Below are positions 35,584 through 48,131 of a stretch of 64,000 nucleotides of DNA, piece after piece. The notes beneath the pieces were generated by a model. It was not told the DNA's origin, made no database searches, and worked only from the letters and a program-made list of their open reading frames with translations. How positions within the stretch are numbered: position 1 is the stretch's first letter; every line of letters starts with the position of its first letter. The DNA lies in contig JAFCMP010000001.1 of NCBI GenBank assembly GCA_017506865.1, positions 2,108,001 to 2,172,000 of the forward strand. Reading direction: 5' to 3'. The position numbers and the translations under genes are program-made. The DNA comes from Tribonema minus. Lineage: Eukaryota > Sar > Xanthophyceae > Tribonematales > Tribonemataceae.

Positions 35584-38500
35584 ATGCAGCCTCAGCAAAT
35601 TGCGCTGGCGCTGCTGCTGCTGTGCAGCGGCTGCAGCGGCTTTGCAGGCGCTCCTTTAAGAGCAACCACTGCCACCTCTCGCCATTCATGTCAGCACAGA
35701 CGCAGTGCAGCTTGTAGCAGCAGATTTTTTCCCAGAACACCAGCGTTGCGGCATAAACGCCGAAGTACGTTCCAGATGGCTGCCGACGACATTGGCGAGT
35801 CGCCACTGCCCTCACTGAACCAGCTGCGAAAGCAGCAGCAGACGCAGCAGCAGCAGCAGCAGCCGAATGGCGACGGCCTGTCGCCAGAGGAGGCGAAGGT
35901 GGTGGAGATGTCGGTGCAGGGGGGAGTCGTGTACTCAGAAGTGGGCTTGAAAAGGACACTGAGAGAGCTCGAGGAAGCCAAGGAGGAGTCTGAGAGAAGA
36001 AAGAGGCAGACGGAGGTGGAGCAAGCGGACCTGAAGGCCACGCGGGAGCAGTTGCTGTCCAAGAAAAGGACGGTGAGCAAAAAGCATGTTGCAACATGCA
36101 TGCCTGTCAAATGGCTCTCGAGAGCTGACTCCACCATCTGCAAGAAGAGGTAGCAGGACCCAATTGTGTGGAACGCTTGATGACTCGTCCTAGCATTCAC
36201 GGCAAAAAGGTTTGAGTGCTGACAGCTTGCCGTTCTTTTGAACGCTGTCGGACATATAATTGATAGGTGCCAATGTGACGCCGCAGAAGACCGTCTCAGT
36301 TAACAACGAGCAAGACATCGATGCCTTGCTGTCATTGGCAGGAGCCAGGATAATAATAAATGCAGCAGTGCCAATCTCACCATGGTATGCTGGCAGCCGC
36401 CGATTGGCACACCTCCACAAGTGTGCCATGATGCCTTGGCACACACAACACCACACCCGGCAACTGCACTGCAGCTTTCGCGTTCATGCACATGCGCCCA
36501 CTCGCATGCGCCTTGCTAACGCACCAACAGTACTGCGCCGCAGTTTCACTCAAGCTCCGCTCGCCGGTATCGCAAGGCTGCGCGCAGCACGCTGCCATCT
36601 GCAGCGAATGCAACCGTCACGCCTGCTGCCACACACCCCACGCGCACACAATCGAGTGCCCATGCACAGCTGCGCGCCACCGCTGACCGTCGCAGGCCAA
36701 GGCGCAGAACGCGCAGCGCGCCGCGGCGCGCCGCACGCTGCAGGACGTGCGCGCGGACGTGCAGCAGCAGCAGCAGGCGCAGGCTGCAGCGGCGGCAGCG
36801 GTGGCGGCGGCGGCGGCGGCGCTGGACGATACCGGGATGGGCGGCACAAAGGCGCCGCCGAAGCGCCAGCGCCTGCCGCTGCCGCTGTTCGACGTCGAGA
36901 CGCTCGGCCTGACGGGGGGTTGGGAGGAGGTGGGGGGGAACTTCATGCTGCGCCCCCCGGAGGGGACGGCGGCGCGCGGGGTCATCCACTTTCTGGGGGG
37001 GGCGTTCGTGGGCGCGGCGCCGCACCTGACGTACAGCTACCTGCTGAGCGGGCTGGCAGAGGTGGGGTTCGTGGTGGTGGCGACGCCGTACCAGCTGGGG
37101 TTCGACTACCTGCAGGTGGGCGCGTGCAACTGCTTTTGAACATGTTTGCAACCTCAAGAACCATATTGAAGTTGCCTGAAGGAGAGAGCGCGCAGGAGGC
37201 GCAGGAATGGTACATGTGACTGCATCTGATGATTTCGCAAGAGGCGGCTGCTGCGCGGTACCACACCATATCTCGGTTATTTGGGTATGAGAGTAGCATT
37301 GCATAATTTGGTGGTGCAGGAGTGTTCAATTGTACTTCAACAGCGAAATTCAACAGCAGAGGACGAGACGCATGCAGACCTCTGCAGAATGTGGTGTGTT
37401 GGCCCTCGTGCAGATGGTGCACAGTGCGCGGTCGAATGTAATCTGGTGTCATGCCCCGCAAATCAGCTGCTGATACACCAGCAGCGGCGGCAGAAATCAC
37501 TGACGGCTCATGGCACCTGCCATCATATGCATGCGCACCATGCATCTATCACGGCACACCGTCTGCAGGCGGGCGCACACAGAACGAGGCGCACGCTGCT
37601 GCATTGCGACCAAGCACGTCATAGGCTCAAAAACAGCCGGGGCGTGCAGTTCAAGTTAGCAGTTGAAGTTGCATATAGTTGTGCTACACAACTGCCGGCG
37701 TCGCTCAGCGGCATCCAAGGAGCTGGTGCTGGTGCTGACACCATACTGGCTGCCGTGTAACCATCCGCAGCCACGAGTGCGACAGGACAACGTTCGGAAG
37801 GGACACTTCGCGTAGTCTAAGCACAGACGGCTGAATTCGCGCATTCCAGACTCGTTGCAGCGCGCTCACCAAGCTCCTTCCATCTTGCATGTCGGCGGCG
37901 ACCGGTCTCACCGGTGTGCGACGCGAGACTGGAGCCGTTTGAGTTGACGCGCTGCGCGCTCAGCCGCACCTTGCAGCATGCTCACCAAACTCCTCTCTTC
38001 TCGTGTATCACCGGTGGCCGCTGTCTGCCAGGTGTGCGACGCGATACTGGAGCGGTTCGAGCTGGCCGCGCTGCCGCTGGCGGAGGAGTACGGCGCGCTG
38101 CCCGTCATCGGCATCGGGCACTCGCTGGGAGCGCTGCTGCAGGCAAGCTTTCAGAACGGTACTGTAGTGGTGCAATGCTCACGAGTGCGTATGTTGCAGT
38201 TCGCTAGAGGCAGCGGCACAAGCCATTCAATGCAGCGGCGCACGCGTTCATGACGACATGTGTCGTAGCCCCCGCGGAGTGAGCAAATGAGCTCTTACGA
38301 CATGTGCAGTGGCGCAGCCCAGGGAACGCTGCAGCTGTGACGCGGGGATGTAGCCTGTCCCGGGGGAGCGTCCACGAGAATGAGTGTCGCGGTTTGCAAC
38401 GGGTAACGTAGGGTTAAAGTTGGGGCTTGAGAGCATGCATCGCAGTATACCACGTCTCTTCTTCTTGTAGCAGTCACCTTGTGCAGGCAGTGCTGCAGCG

Positions 38501-41500
38501 CCCATGCGAGCGCGTGTCGCGGTTCGCCCGGGCAGTCAACGCAACGTCCGCGATGACGCGTGTCGCTGTGCGCGCGCATGAGCCACGCTGAGAACTTGTG
38601 ATGAGCGCTGCTGCAGCACGAGACGCAAGGGATCAAGGCGCACATGCAGTTCAGCGCGGCTCGGCTGCGTGCGCTCACCTGCCAGGGGCGCGGGGAAGCA
38701 AAAGCGTGCGGAGCGTCGTACCCCTAAGCCTAACCCGAACGCGCCCCACTGGCGCCGCGCTCTACTTGAAGTGATTGTCATGCGGCGGGCAAGGTCATGT
38801 AGGATTGCAACAGAGAGTTGACATGACTACACTTCTGGGAAGTGTACACGTAATGCGAGCTGCCCAACTGCATGAAAGCAGATATTCGGGCCGCCGGCGG
38901 AACGTGCGGCAGCGCTTGGTATTGGTGCAAAGGCAAAATCAGAGGCTGTGCAGTCGTGTCAAGTGCTGCCGCGCCACAGTGGCGCAAGACGACCACCTGA
39001 TAGTAACGCTTGCATTGTTCTGAGTTCCGCTGCTGCTGCTGCTGCTGCTGCTGCATAACGGGACACCCCCTCTGACCCCCGTACTGCCGTCGCGCTGTGC
39101 TGTCGTCTGTGCAGCTGCTCATCACGTGCCTCTTCCCGGACACACCGCGCGCCGCCAACGCGCTCGTGTCCTTCAACAACAAGCCCGTCAAGCAGGCGGT
39201 GAGTGTGACGTCTGAGGCGTCAACTTCACGCTGTCGTCAATGTCTTAAGCACTGGCACCTTTGGGTATGTGCGTACATGCGTACGCGGCAGCAGCCGATA
39301 ATTTATTGCCGCTTGTGTTATTCAAAAACAAGCCCGTCAAGCAGGCGTTGAGTGTGACGTCATGGGCAAATACTTCACCTTACTGTTGAACCGCCAGTGT
39401 TCTTTGCACTGGCACTTCTGGGTATGTGCTCACATGCGTACGCGGTAGCAGCCGAAATCCTATAACCGCTTGTGTTGTTCAGCGATAAGGCTGTCAAGCA
39501 AACGGTGAGCGCGACGTCTGGGGCGTCCACTCCACACCCCACTGTTGAAGTACCAGCACTGTTGCAGGCACTGCTTGCCGAAACAAGTAGCAGTGCTCTC
39601 GCAGCATCAACTTCAGCACTGCACAGACCTAGTTGGGCTTGCGCTGCAGCACTCAGTAACAGACGTCTTTGAGGGTCGTGGCTGTGCGGCCTCGTGTCAC
39701 GGCACCCATGCACACTTTGAGCGCTGGTCCCTGGGGCAGACCAGGGGGACACAGATACTCATTGTTGTGGCGAGCATCTTCAGTGATGGCTTGTACCTGT
39801 GTTGCGCCTACGAGGCGTTGCAGAGCACAGCAGACAGCTAGAGCACGCACGCATACGACCTTTTTTGTTTCTGAAGACAGCGCCACAGCATCTGCGCCGC
39901 TGCGCTGCGGTGCCGCTCAACTAGTTCGTCTCGTATCAGTCGGTGCGATGCTGCGTCTCTCGACGCCACGCACTACATTACACCGGCTCGCTCTTGCTAG
40001 TAATGCAGTAGCATGCTGCGGGACTGTTGTGGCACGCATGGGACACCGCGCATGCGCGACGCCGTGCTGGCACTCAATGAGACTGCACAGCCGATGACTG
40101 CACGCGGGCAGAGTAGCGCTGTGCGCACGGGCAACGCGCCGCGACCTGGTCCGGCCTGCGAGCCTGAGGGCGAGAGCAATGTGATTGAAGTAGTACCCAG
40201 CGCAGCTGTGGGATTGTCGAGCTGCGCTCCCCACATGCACTCAGTCTCGCCCGCGCTGACGCATGCGCGTGCGCCCTCCCCTCTCCGTGCAGGTCCCCGC
40301 CTTTGACGAAGTGGTGCTGCCGCTCGTCACGCAGCTGCTCGCGGAGGGGTCGCCGTCGCAGCAGGTGAGCGTCACCACTTGTTGAAGTTGAAGCTAAAAC
40401 AACTCCCAACACATGTAACGGTGCGCTTTCTCTCTGGAAGTTCAGTGCCCTTGAAGTGGTGCGACAGGCGTTGTCATGGACCGGGGCACTGGGGTGCGCT
40501 CTCGCCGGTTGAGCGCTGCTGCCGTCTGCTGCAGGCAGCGTCCACGCGCTGCGCCCCTCGTTTCCCGCGCACCAAACGCCACAACGCATGTCAGGAAGCA
40601 CTGCAGCCCTACACATCATGCTTTCAGGATCCCGATGTCCCTTGTGGTAACGTCACCAGCCTCCATGGTTGAATTATTGATGACGTGAATGATGATGTCC
40701 CTCGTTTTGTGGTTGTGTCATCGGCTTGTACTATGTCAATTCACAACTGAATACATACCCTATCATGCGCGCGCATGTGCAGGCCGCCGAGGCCATCTGG
40801 GAGGCGCGAACAAGCGCCATGGATCTGGTGGAGTCATTTGTCAAGTCGCCGCTCGCACCCGCCGCCGCAGAGACGGAACTGCTGCCACTGGCCAAGCAGG
40901 TGCGCCTCCCTGCCCTGCATTAGGGTTAGGGTTTGGTCATGTTGCTCGTGCACACGTTGGTTCGTAGAGTCGTTACTGAGCGGGAAGCCCTTTTCTCACT
41001 GCAACATCTCAATATTGGCTTAGCAGGTGCGCTGCGCTCCAGATGTATGTTGCTCATGAAACAAATTGGCTGGGGCACTGCCCTCCATGTCCTAACCCTG
41101 ACCCTGACCCTATGTTGCTCTTGCGCAGTTCATGTGCTTGTAGAGTCGTTGCCGAGATGTAACCCTGTTTTTCTGATTTATGACATCTCAGCATTGGCCT
41201 GGCAAGTGCGCTGTCCTGCATACTTCCAAGTTTTCATGTTGCTTGCGAAATTGTGCGTTCGCATGTCAGGCCATAAATGTGCAGGTTTGAAGGAACATGG
41301 GAATGACAGCACTCTTTTGGTCTGCTGCATTGAGGCTCAGCTACCGCCATCACCGGCCCCCGCAACCATGTACGTCTGCAGGGCGCTCTCCCTGGCCTCC
41401 TGCAGTAGCCAGCACGAGCATGCAGAGTTGCCTCGCCCTAACCCTAACCCTTGCGCAACCTCCCAGCCTTGCAGCACCTGCTGCCCCCTCGCCCTGACAG

Positions 41501-44500
41501 AGGGGCCTGCTAACCGTAGCCTCGATCCTATCTGAACCCAGTGCACCGGGCTTGCTGACCATGTGCACAAACCGCTCTCGACGTGCATGCTGACTTGGCC
41601 CGTGCACACTGCGTTGCGCTCCTGCCTGGCACAGGCGCTGGAGCTGGTGGAGCAGCTGCCGCCGCTGTTCCAGCAGGTGGCGGACGGCGCGCGCGAGTTC
41701 ACGCCCACGCCGGATGAGGTCGAGGAGGTATGTATGTATGCGAGGCGGGTGACTTTAAATGCTCATAACATGCCAATATAGAATCACGATCAAATGGTTT
41801 CAAGGAGCATACACACTTGATGTTCAGTTCACGCCCACGCCGGACGAGGTCGAGGAGGTATGTATGCACGCAGGGCGGTGGCTGCGTGTGTGTCGTCGTT
41901 GCCACGGCACTGCGCCGCCTGCGCAGCGCGCGGGGGCACCTCGTCAGCTGTCTTTTAATGCTCGACACGTGTCATTCGAGCAACCGCATCTACAAATGAA
42001 AAACGAATCAAAAAGATCGTTGAGCTCTAGGTGACAAGGGACGGTTAGCCGCAAGTGCCTTCCACCAATAACCGTGGTCGCCGCTGCTGCAGTCATTGGC
42101 CACGAGTCAAACAGTGCCACCATAACCACAGTAGACAAAAAGACTTCTGTGTGCAAGCTTTTTAGCGTTCAAGGCATGGGTGTTCAGTATGGACAGGTCT
42201 CACGTGTTCGGTAGGCCAGCTCCAGCCGGCAGCCCAACACAGAGGTTCAGCAGCTAGTGACAGCGCTCTTGAATGCGCGTAGTGCAGAAGGTGATGTGCG
42301 GGGGTTTTGAACCAATCCATGCGGCGACATGGAGGCTCCAGGTTGTTTAGCACGAGCTATCCGTAGCGTTCTCCTTTCCTCACCGACGAGCAGTAGCATA
42401 GCAGGCGGAGCGCGGGTCAGGAGTCTTGTCTGACCCCCTAGCTTCGCCGCGCTAGAGGGTAAACCTCCTTTCTCTAGCTCCAGCTGCCCAGTTTCCTTTT
42501 CGTCAAATAGTATATGCACTTGATGTTTCAGTTCACGCCGACGCCGGATTGAGAGGGTACGCGCGAATGTGAGGCGGCGGCTGTGCGCGTCTCATTGTAT
42601 CCCGCCGCGGCGCCTGCGCAGCGCGCGGCCACCTTATCAGCCGTTTGCAGATGCTTGACAAATGTGAGAGACCACCCATCAATTTCTCACAAAGAATCTA
42701 CTTTGAAGTACGCACTTGGGTCTGTCAGAAGAGGCGGAGGTGCGGCGGTGGTCGGCGCCGTGACATCCGCCACTGCGCAACTGGTCTGAGCCCAATGGCA
42801 GTGCCACCCTGCGTTTGTTCATTACGCTGCATTCGCACAGTGCTCAACGCTGTCCACATGCCGCCGCGCATCGCGACGTGACCTCTGCCGCCCCTTCGCC
42901 TGGCCTCCGCTCGTTGTCTGTTCCACCCTGCATCGGCGCCACTGCGTGACTGCGAGTACGAAGCGCGCCCACCGTCTGCACATGCGCCGCAACGCACCGA
43001 TCGCAGGTGGTGCGGCGCATGTACCGCGCGCGGCGCTATATATATACTTCAGTGCACTTGATTGGTCGGGTGTCGCGGCAGTGGTCGGCGCCGCGCCGCT
43101 GGCTGCTTCATCGGTCTGTACTTGGAGTCAGCGCCACCCCCCTTGGTTGATTTCATTGCACGTGCGAGCGCCGCTCACCGTCCGCTCGTCCCGTGCACTG
43201 CGCCGGCTGCAGGTGGTGCGGCGCATGTACCGCGCGCGGCGCACGCTGGTCGTGCGCTTCGACAACGACTCCATCGACGAGAGCGAAGAAGTGCGAGAGG
43301 TGAGAACCCCCCCCCCGTGCCCCTTCCCCCCCCACCCTCCCCAATAATATGTTCACAAGGGGTATAGGTATGCTCGTGCAGTGCGAGAGGTGAGAGCTGC
43401 CCCCCCCCACACACACACTCCACACACCCCACACCACAATTCCCATTTGGTACAAGTGAAAGTGTGCTTGCGCAGTGCCTCATGCATACGTGGGCAATGC
43501 CGGCAGCAGTGCTCAACTGCATTCGATGTACCCTGATGTTTTGGCGAGCGCCAGATGTGCACTTTTGACCAGTACGCGGTTGGAATAATGCCGCTGCCGT
43601 GCGGAAACGATGCGGACATCGCAGACGCTGCTGCACGAAATTGCGGTGGCCAGTGCAGAGCGCAATACGAGCGCACTGATGCCGACGCTCGTGAGCCAAC
43701 GACGTGCGTCCGCACCCACCGCCTTTACTCTTGACTGGACTGCTTGCAAAAGGCGAGCAGTACCATCGCACCCTGCTAACCCTGCCGCTATCGCTTCCCG
43801 TGACCGCAAATGCGCACTCAACCCGATCGCAGCCAACACGCGACTGTGTCACCAATTCCTCGGCCCCATGCTGGTGTGTAGTGCTCTCGTCTGGGCATCC
43901 GCTAATAGACCTCGTGCCCCCCCCCCCCCCCCTTATTCGGGTGCTATGCTTGCGCAGGTAATACAGGCAGGCAAGACGCTGCTGCGCATGCGGCCCCCAA
44001 TTGCGCAGTCAACCCCATCGCAGCCAACACTCGATTTGACATCAAAATCCTCGGCCCCAAGCTGATCTGGAGCGCTCTCCTCTGCGAGCCTGCTTACTGA
44101 CCCCCTTCCCCACCCCTCCATCCGCGTTTGGTGCACTGCAGGTGATACAGGCAGGCAAGACGCTGCTGCGCATGCGGCGCCCGATGGTGGACATGGACCT
44201 CCGGTACGAGGTCCTCACGGGCAACCACATCACGCCTCTGACGCAGGTGAGCTGCGCGTACGCAATAATTTAGATGCAAGCTTGAAGTTCAGCTAGTTCA
44301 AAAACGCGTGCAGTGTGCGTGCTCGCGATGCTGCGCGTTCTCCTCGTCCTCACGGGCAACCACATCACGCCTCTGACGCAGGTGAGCCGCGTGCACGCCC
44401 CAACTGAACTTTAAACTTCAAGTGCAGCTTCAACGCACATCAGAGTTGGTGGGCGGGCGACCACTGTGCCGATTGAGCGGTGCGTCTCACACTTCAACAC

Positions 44501-45600
44501 GACTTCACTGCGGCGGTTGGCTCGTGCCAGCTGCACGTCACTATGCCGCCGGGGAGGACCGCAAGGACCAGACCCGGTACCAGCGAGCATGCTCTCATGC
44601 GCCTCAAAGTCTTGTGACGGCGGCAACACCCTGCCGCTAGAGTGCTTCTGGCTCTGACCTCTTGCGCGGCGCACCATTGTCGGCAAATAAATTTATATGC
44701 CGACAATGGTCCCCGGCGCGGTGACCAACGTTGTTGAAGAATTTGTCGGTTCGTGTTCCTGTGCGCACCAGGACGTCGTAATACCAGCGCAGTCGCTGAC
44801 CAGCGTTGACAGCGACCACTCATGCACCAGCGCTGCTGCACGCCTCATGCATGCTCATAAATACAATATGCATGCGAGCCTGCAATTTCCGCGCGCAGCA
44901 TGCAGTCGTGCGATGGGCTCGGCATAACTGCCATGACATTGACGAGATCTCTGCGTTGCTGCCCGCCGAACAGGACATTTTCACGCCGCCGCAGCCGCTA
45001 GCCGGCCCGCTGCCAGACGCGTGCCCAATACGGCAGCGCGCGCGACAGGACTTTCTGCGCACCGTCAACGACCTGGGCCAGGTGAGGCGTGGCGTCGGCC
45101 TTCATCTGTCTACTCGTTTGTGTGCGCGGTGTGCGAGCAGGCTAAACCTCCATCCTTCGGAATTGACATGATCCAGAAGTACAGGAGCAGACTACTGCTT
45201 AGGCATAGACTAGCATTTGCAGCCTTCAGCAATCCCTGGCTGCCTCTGACATGTCAATAGGGCGCGCGTGTATTGATTGTACGCAACGCGCACGCTGTGT
45301 CGCTGGCGGCGATGCCCGTCAGCAGTCGCGCACCTGCTGATGCTTACTCAGTGTCTCCGCGGTTGTGCGTGTGCTGCTGTATTCGCCATGCGTCACGCGC
45401 GTTCACATCACGCCCATCCAGGGACGCTTTGCTTGGTCTCTCCGCAGTTTGTGCGTGTGCTGCTGTCATTGCCATGCAGCAAGCGCGTTCAGTGACGCTG
45501 ATGCTGAGCATTGCTCCCTTGGCTTTGCTGTCGAACGCAGGTGCTGGTGGAGTGGTTGGAAGAGGGGCTGTCAATGACGTCGGCCTACAACCCCCAGTAG
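35584..45600 (+). CDS. Plastid-targeted DUF1350 alpha/beta-hydrolase
   Basis: Eleven exons, all phase 0: 35584-36072, 36696-37115, 38032-38142, 39115-39198, 40293-40364, 40783-40899, 41635-41727, 43213-43299, 44142-44246, 44974-45081 and 45541-45600. They sum to 1746 nt, giving 581 aa. A hydrophobic signal peptide ends at CSGCSGFAGAPLRA, the phenylalanine motif of secondary-plastid import, followed by a basic transit region ending near STFQMAADD. A coiled, Gln-rich linker precedes the DUF1350 core. The core has VIHFLGGAFVGAAPHLTYSY, then VIGIGHSLGALL with the likely nucleophile Ser334, then CLFPDTPRAANALVSFNNKP, EFTPTPDEVEE, VRFDNDSIDES, GNHITPLTQ and the terminal LVEWLEEGL. Members occur in cyanobacteria and plastids; the substrate is unknown. 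Intron 3 appears to use a GC donor (CAG/GCAAGC). Exon 10 could start earlier, at 44899, in the same frame. Confidence 0.9.
39165..39540 (+). repeat. Three tandem copies of exon 4 end plus donor
   Basis: Units of about 155 nt start near 39170, 39327 and 39482. Each begins with a version of AAGCCCGTCAAGCAGGCGGT and continues into the same intron sequence (TTTGGGTATGTG, then CATGCGTACGCGG). Only the first has an intact GTGAGT; the second has GTTGAGT, and the third GTGAGC with a changed reading frame. Confidence 0.8.
41828..41857 (+). repeat. Duplicate 30-nt microexon of exon 7
   Basis: Repeats the last 30 nt of exon 7 (41698-41727) with one silent change, encoding FTPTPDEVEE. It is preceded by GATGTTCAG and followed by GTATGT, so it has both splice signals and a length divisible by three. 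A third copy at 42532-42556 has decayed (internal TGA). Confidence 0.75.
41995..42285. repeat. Dispersed repeat R1 in DUF1350 intron 7
   Basis: About 290 nt related to 5625-5900 (opposite orientation), starting after AAAAACGAATCAAAAAG. It interrupts the duplicated exon-7-edge unit, so it arrived after that duplication. Confidence 0.6.
43003..43045 (+). repeat. Copy of exon 8 start with acceptor
   Basis: GCAG followed by GTGGTGCGGCGCATGTACCG is the same as the true exon 8 start at 43213. It then diverges into a TATATA run. Confidence 0.75.
43815..44381 (+). repeat. Tandem copies of exon 9 edges
   Basis: A unit of about 185 nt (43815-43999, then 44000-44190) repeats the region before and including the exon 9 start (CAG then GTAATACAGGCAGGCAAGAC). 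The exon 9 end with its donor (CACATCACGCCTCTGACGCAG then GTGAGC) recurs at 44347-44381. The true exon is 44142-44246. Confidence 0.8.
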
Positions 45601-46562
45601 CACCCCCTCGCCACCATAACCATTTTGGCAATTTTACAGCGCCGCACAGGCGGTGAAGCCGTCTCTGCGCACTGCGCTTGGCAGCGCTTGACGTGCGAGA
45701 TTCAACACATAGGCTGAGCATGCAGATTACATGATAAGCACAGCGGTACATAATAAACCTCCATCACATGCGAAGAACAGGCGTTTCTCAGTCTTTGATG
45801 CAGTTGGTCCCTTGTTGTTGTGGCTTCATGTTTTCTGTGTCTTCTGTGCCTTGCAGTTACGGGTTATTCTCATTGTCAAGCCTTGCATGCTCCCAGGGGG
45901 TGATCGCTAGAGTGGGCCTGAAAGGTGTATGCAGTCACATGCATTGCGTAATTCTGCGACAATGCAGGTCTCTTTGCGTACATGCAAGTGCACTCTGAAG
46001 TGTACAATGATCATGGGCCGCACTGCAATGAATCAGTGGCGAGTCGTGTACAGCTGCCGCGATTGCAAGTGCGCGTCGCGTTGCTGCACCCCGAGCATTA
46101 GGTTGCATGCGTCCGGGCAGGCAGCCACTTGGGCAATTTGTAATTCATTGCAGTGGCCAATGGCTTACACCGCTTCATTGCAGATGTATGTTCTGAAATG
46201 TGTTTTGTAGCAGGTGGCTGGCATTGGTGCCGCATAAACAGTGTGGTGCCAACATGCGTAGCCAATCAACCAGTTTCTTGAAACTTTTCAAGCGCGGTGC
46301 TAGCATGTGATTGCAGATGTGTCGTGGCTCCTGCAGAGTGTATAGGTACTGTCATGCAATGGCCGTTGTTTCAGCAGCGGTGCCGCACTCTGCATGTAGC
46401 TATGCCTTTTTTGTTGTTGTTGTTGTTGCACCTGTTGTGTATTGCTGACAGCAATCAAGAGTTCGGTGTGACATTAAGTTGGTTGGCGAAAGTCATTTTT
46501 GCTACCACGTGCAGAAAAACTCTCTTCGGGTGTGCACGGCATCGAGCGTATGCGGAATGCAT
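45601..46562. other. Intergenic 3' of the DUF1350 gene
   Basis: Convergent gap between the DUF1350 gene and the HPF gene. No conserved frame was recognised. Confidence 0.45.
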
Positions 46563-46941
46563 GTACTTTTATTATATTCCACTTGTGGCTGTGGAAATGC
46601 CATGTTGTAGGTGTGTCGCCGTGTTCTCACTCTTGGATGTAGCATGCAAAGCTTGCACGCCACACCCCATGTACTTTTTATTAATTCTCGCTCAGGGCGC
46701 GAAAAAGCTCAGATGATTGGCATCTAGCTGTAAGGAATCTACATGTCGTATGACAGTCTGAAAGTGTCGCAACGACAACCACTCAAACGCCGCCGCCGCC
46801 AAATGCATGTACTTTTTACTAATTCTCGCTCAGGGCGCGAAAAAGCCCAGATGATTGGCATCTAGCTGTAAGGAATCTACATGTCGTATGACAGTCTGAA
46901 AGTGTCGCAACGACAACCACTCAAACGCCGCCGCCGCCAAA
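46563..46941. repeat. R7 followed by two tandem R3 units
   Basis: R7 (46563-46660) abuts two near-identical units of about 136 nt (46669-46804 and 46805-46941). Each unit has the hairpin CAGGGCGCGAAAAAGC(C/T)C and ends in a GCCGCCGCCGCC run. A partial third copy is near 47177-47225. Confidence 0.75.
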
Positions 46942-47196
46942 TGGCATCTCGGGGTCCTCCCCTACATCCTCCTCCATGTGCCCCCCCCCCCTGGATTCTG
47001 CCATGTGTGTCATGACACGGCCAGAGTACGCCATGTGGAGCGCTGCCGACAGTGCCGAGCGTAAGCGCGCCAGGGCGATGCCCTTGAGAGCTTTAGGGCG
47101 CGCTCCTGCGGGCACTGACATCCTGCTGGCATACTCCGTCGCCACAGCCTCCAGCAGCTTCCGCCCCTGCTCCCCGATGTACTTTTTATTATGCAT
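46921..47196 (-). CDS. Possible small unknown ORF
   Basis: ATG 47196 to TGA, 91 codons, with exon-like GC-rich composition and helical content (EQGRKLLEAVATEYASRMS, then ARLRSALSAALHMAYSGR) and a terminal Gly run. Its last codons and stop lie inside the R3 unit and are therefore duplicated at about 46785-46803. The family is not recognised. It could be one exon of a longer gene. Confidence 0.3.
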   Translation of the reverse strand: MHNKKYIGEQGRKLLEAVATEYASRMSVPAGARPKALKGIALARLRSALSAALHMAYSGRVMTHMAESRGGGHMEEDVGEDPEMPFGGGGV

Positions 47197-47225
47197 GTAC
47201 TTTTATTCTCGCTCAGGATGCAAAA

Positions 47226-48131
47226 AAAGAAAAGATGGTGGATGTCTCTGGACTTTGCAACCAAAATCCACAAATACTAGATGTGCAACTATGTAAACAC
47301 GCACCTGCACAGGCCAGCGGCAGCAGCAGACTTTTGTACCATGTCTGAGTGGCCACACTCTGACACGTGTCATTCCAAATGCAAAAGCCAGATACAGCCT
47401 ATGAAGGTGTTGCACACGAGCCATTGAACTACAGACAGCCAATGCAAACAGTCACTGTCACAGTGTCAGGTACATGAAAATGTCAGGCTTCTGCAGGTGC
47501 GCACAATCTTGTCAAAACTCGCAGCTCAAGGTGCCACCTTGAAGGTGGATTGCATTGAGCGTTGATGCATTTTTCGAGCGCAACACGCACACATCAAACA
47601 TGCGAGCACAGACATGTGGCAGCATCCCCACAAGAGAAGTAATGTATTCAGACGAAAACACTTCCAACGTGTGTGCATGTGTGTGTGCGCGTGTGATGTG
47701 TGCAATGCTGTCCCCTCATCTGCCATGCTATTTTCCTTGCACCCCCCCAGATAGTCCAACGCAGCTCACCCCCCCCTCCCCCCCACCAGCACAGACATGT
47801 GCCGTACAGCACCCCCCCCCCCCCTTCCCCCTAGGGCACCCCCCCCTTCCCCCTGGTGCACCCCCCCCCCCCCGGGCCCCTCAGCTTTAGGCACATCAGG
47901 TGCATGCTGTTTATAGCTCCAGCCTCTATGCCACGGATACCGTGCCTGCCAGCAATGCTGCTAGACTGTGGCCGCCGCGCGCTTTTTGTTTTGTCTTTCA
48001 TGTTTTATGGTGAAGCAATACATACCCTACTAGCGACACACTGATGACACATTGCTATGGTGTGTGTGCGCGTGCGCGCCCCGCTTGCTGCATGCCCCCC
48101 CCTCCCCCAATTCCGCCCAAGCACGCTTTAC
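47226..48131. other. Intergenic with long C runs
   Basis: Several runs of 7-16 cytosines at 47745-47880 separated by TTCCCCCT. No gene was recognised. Confidence 0.5.
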
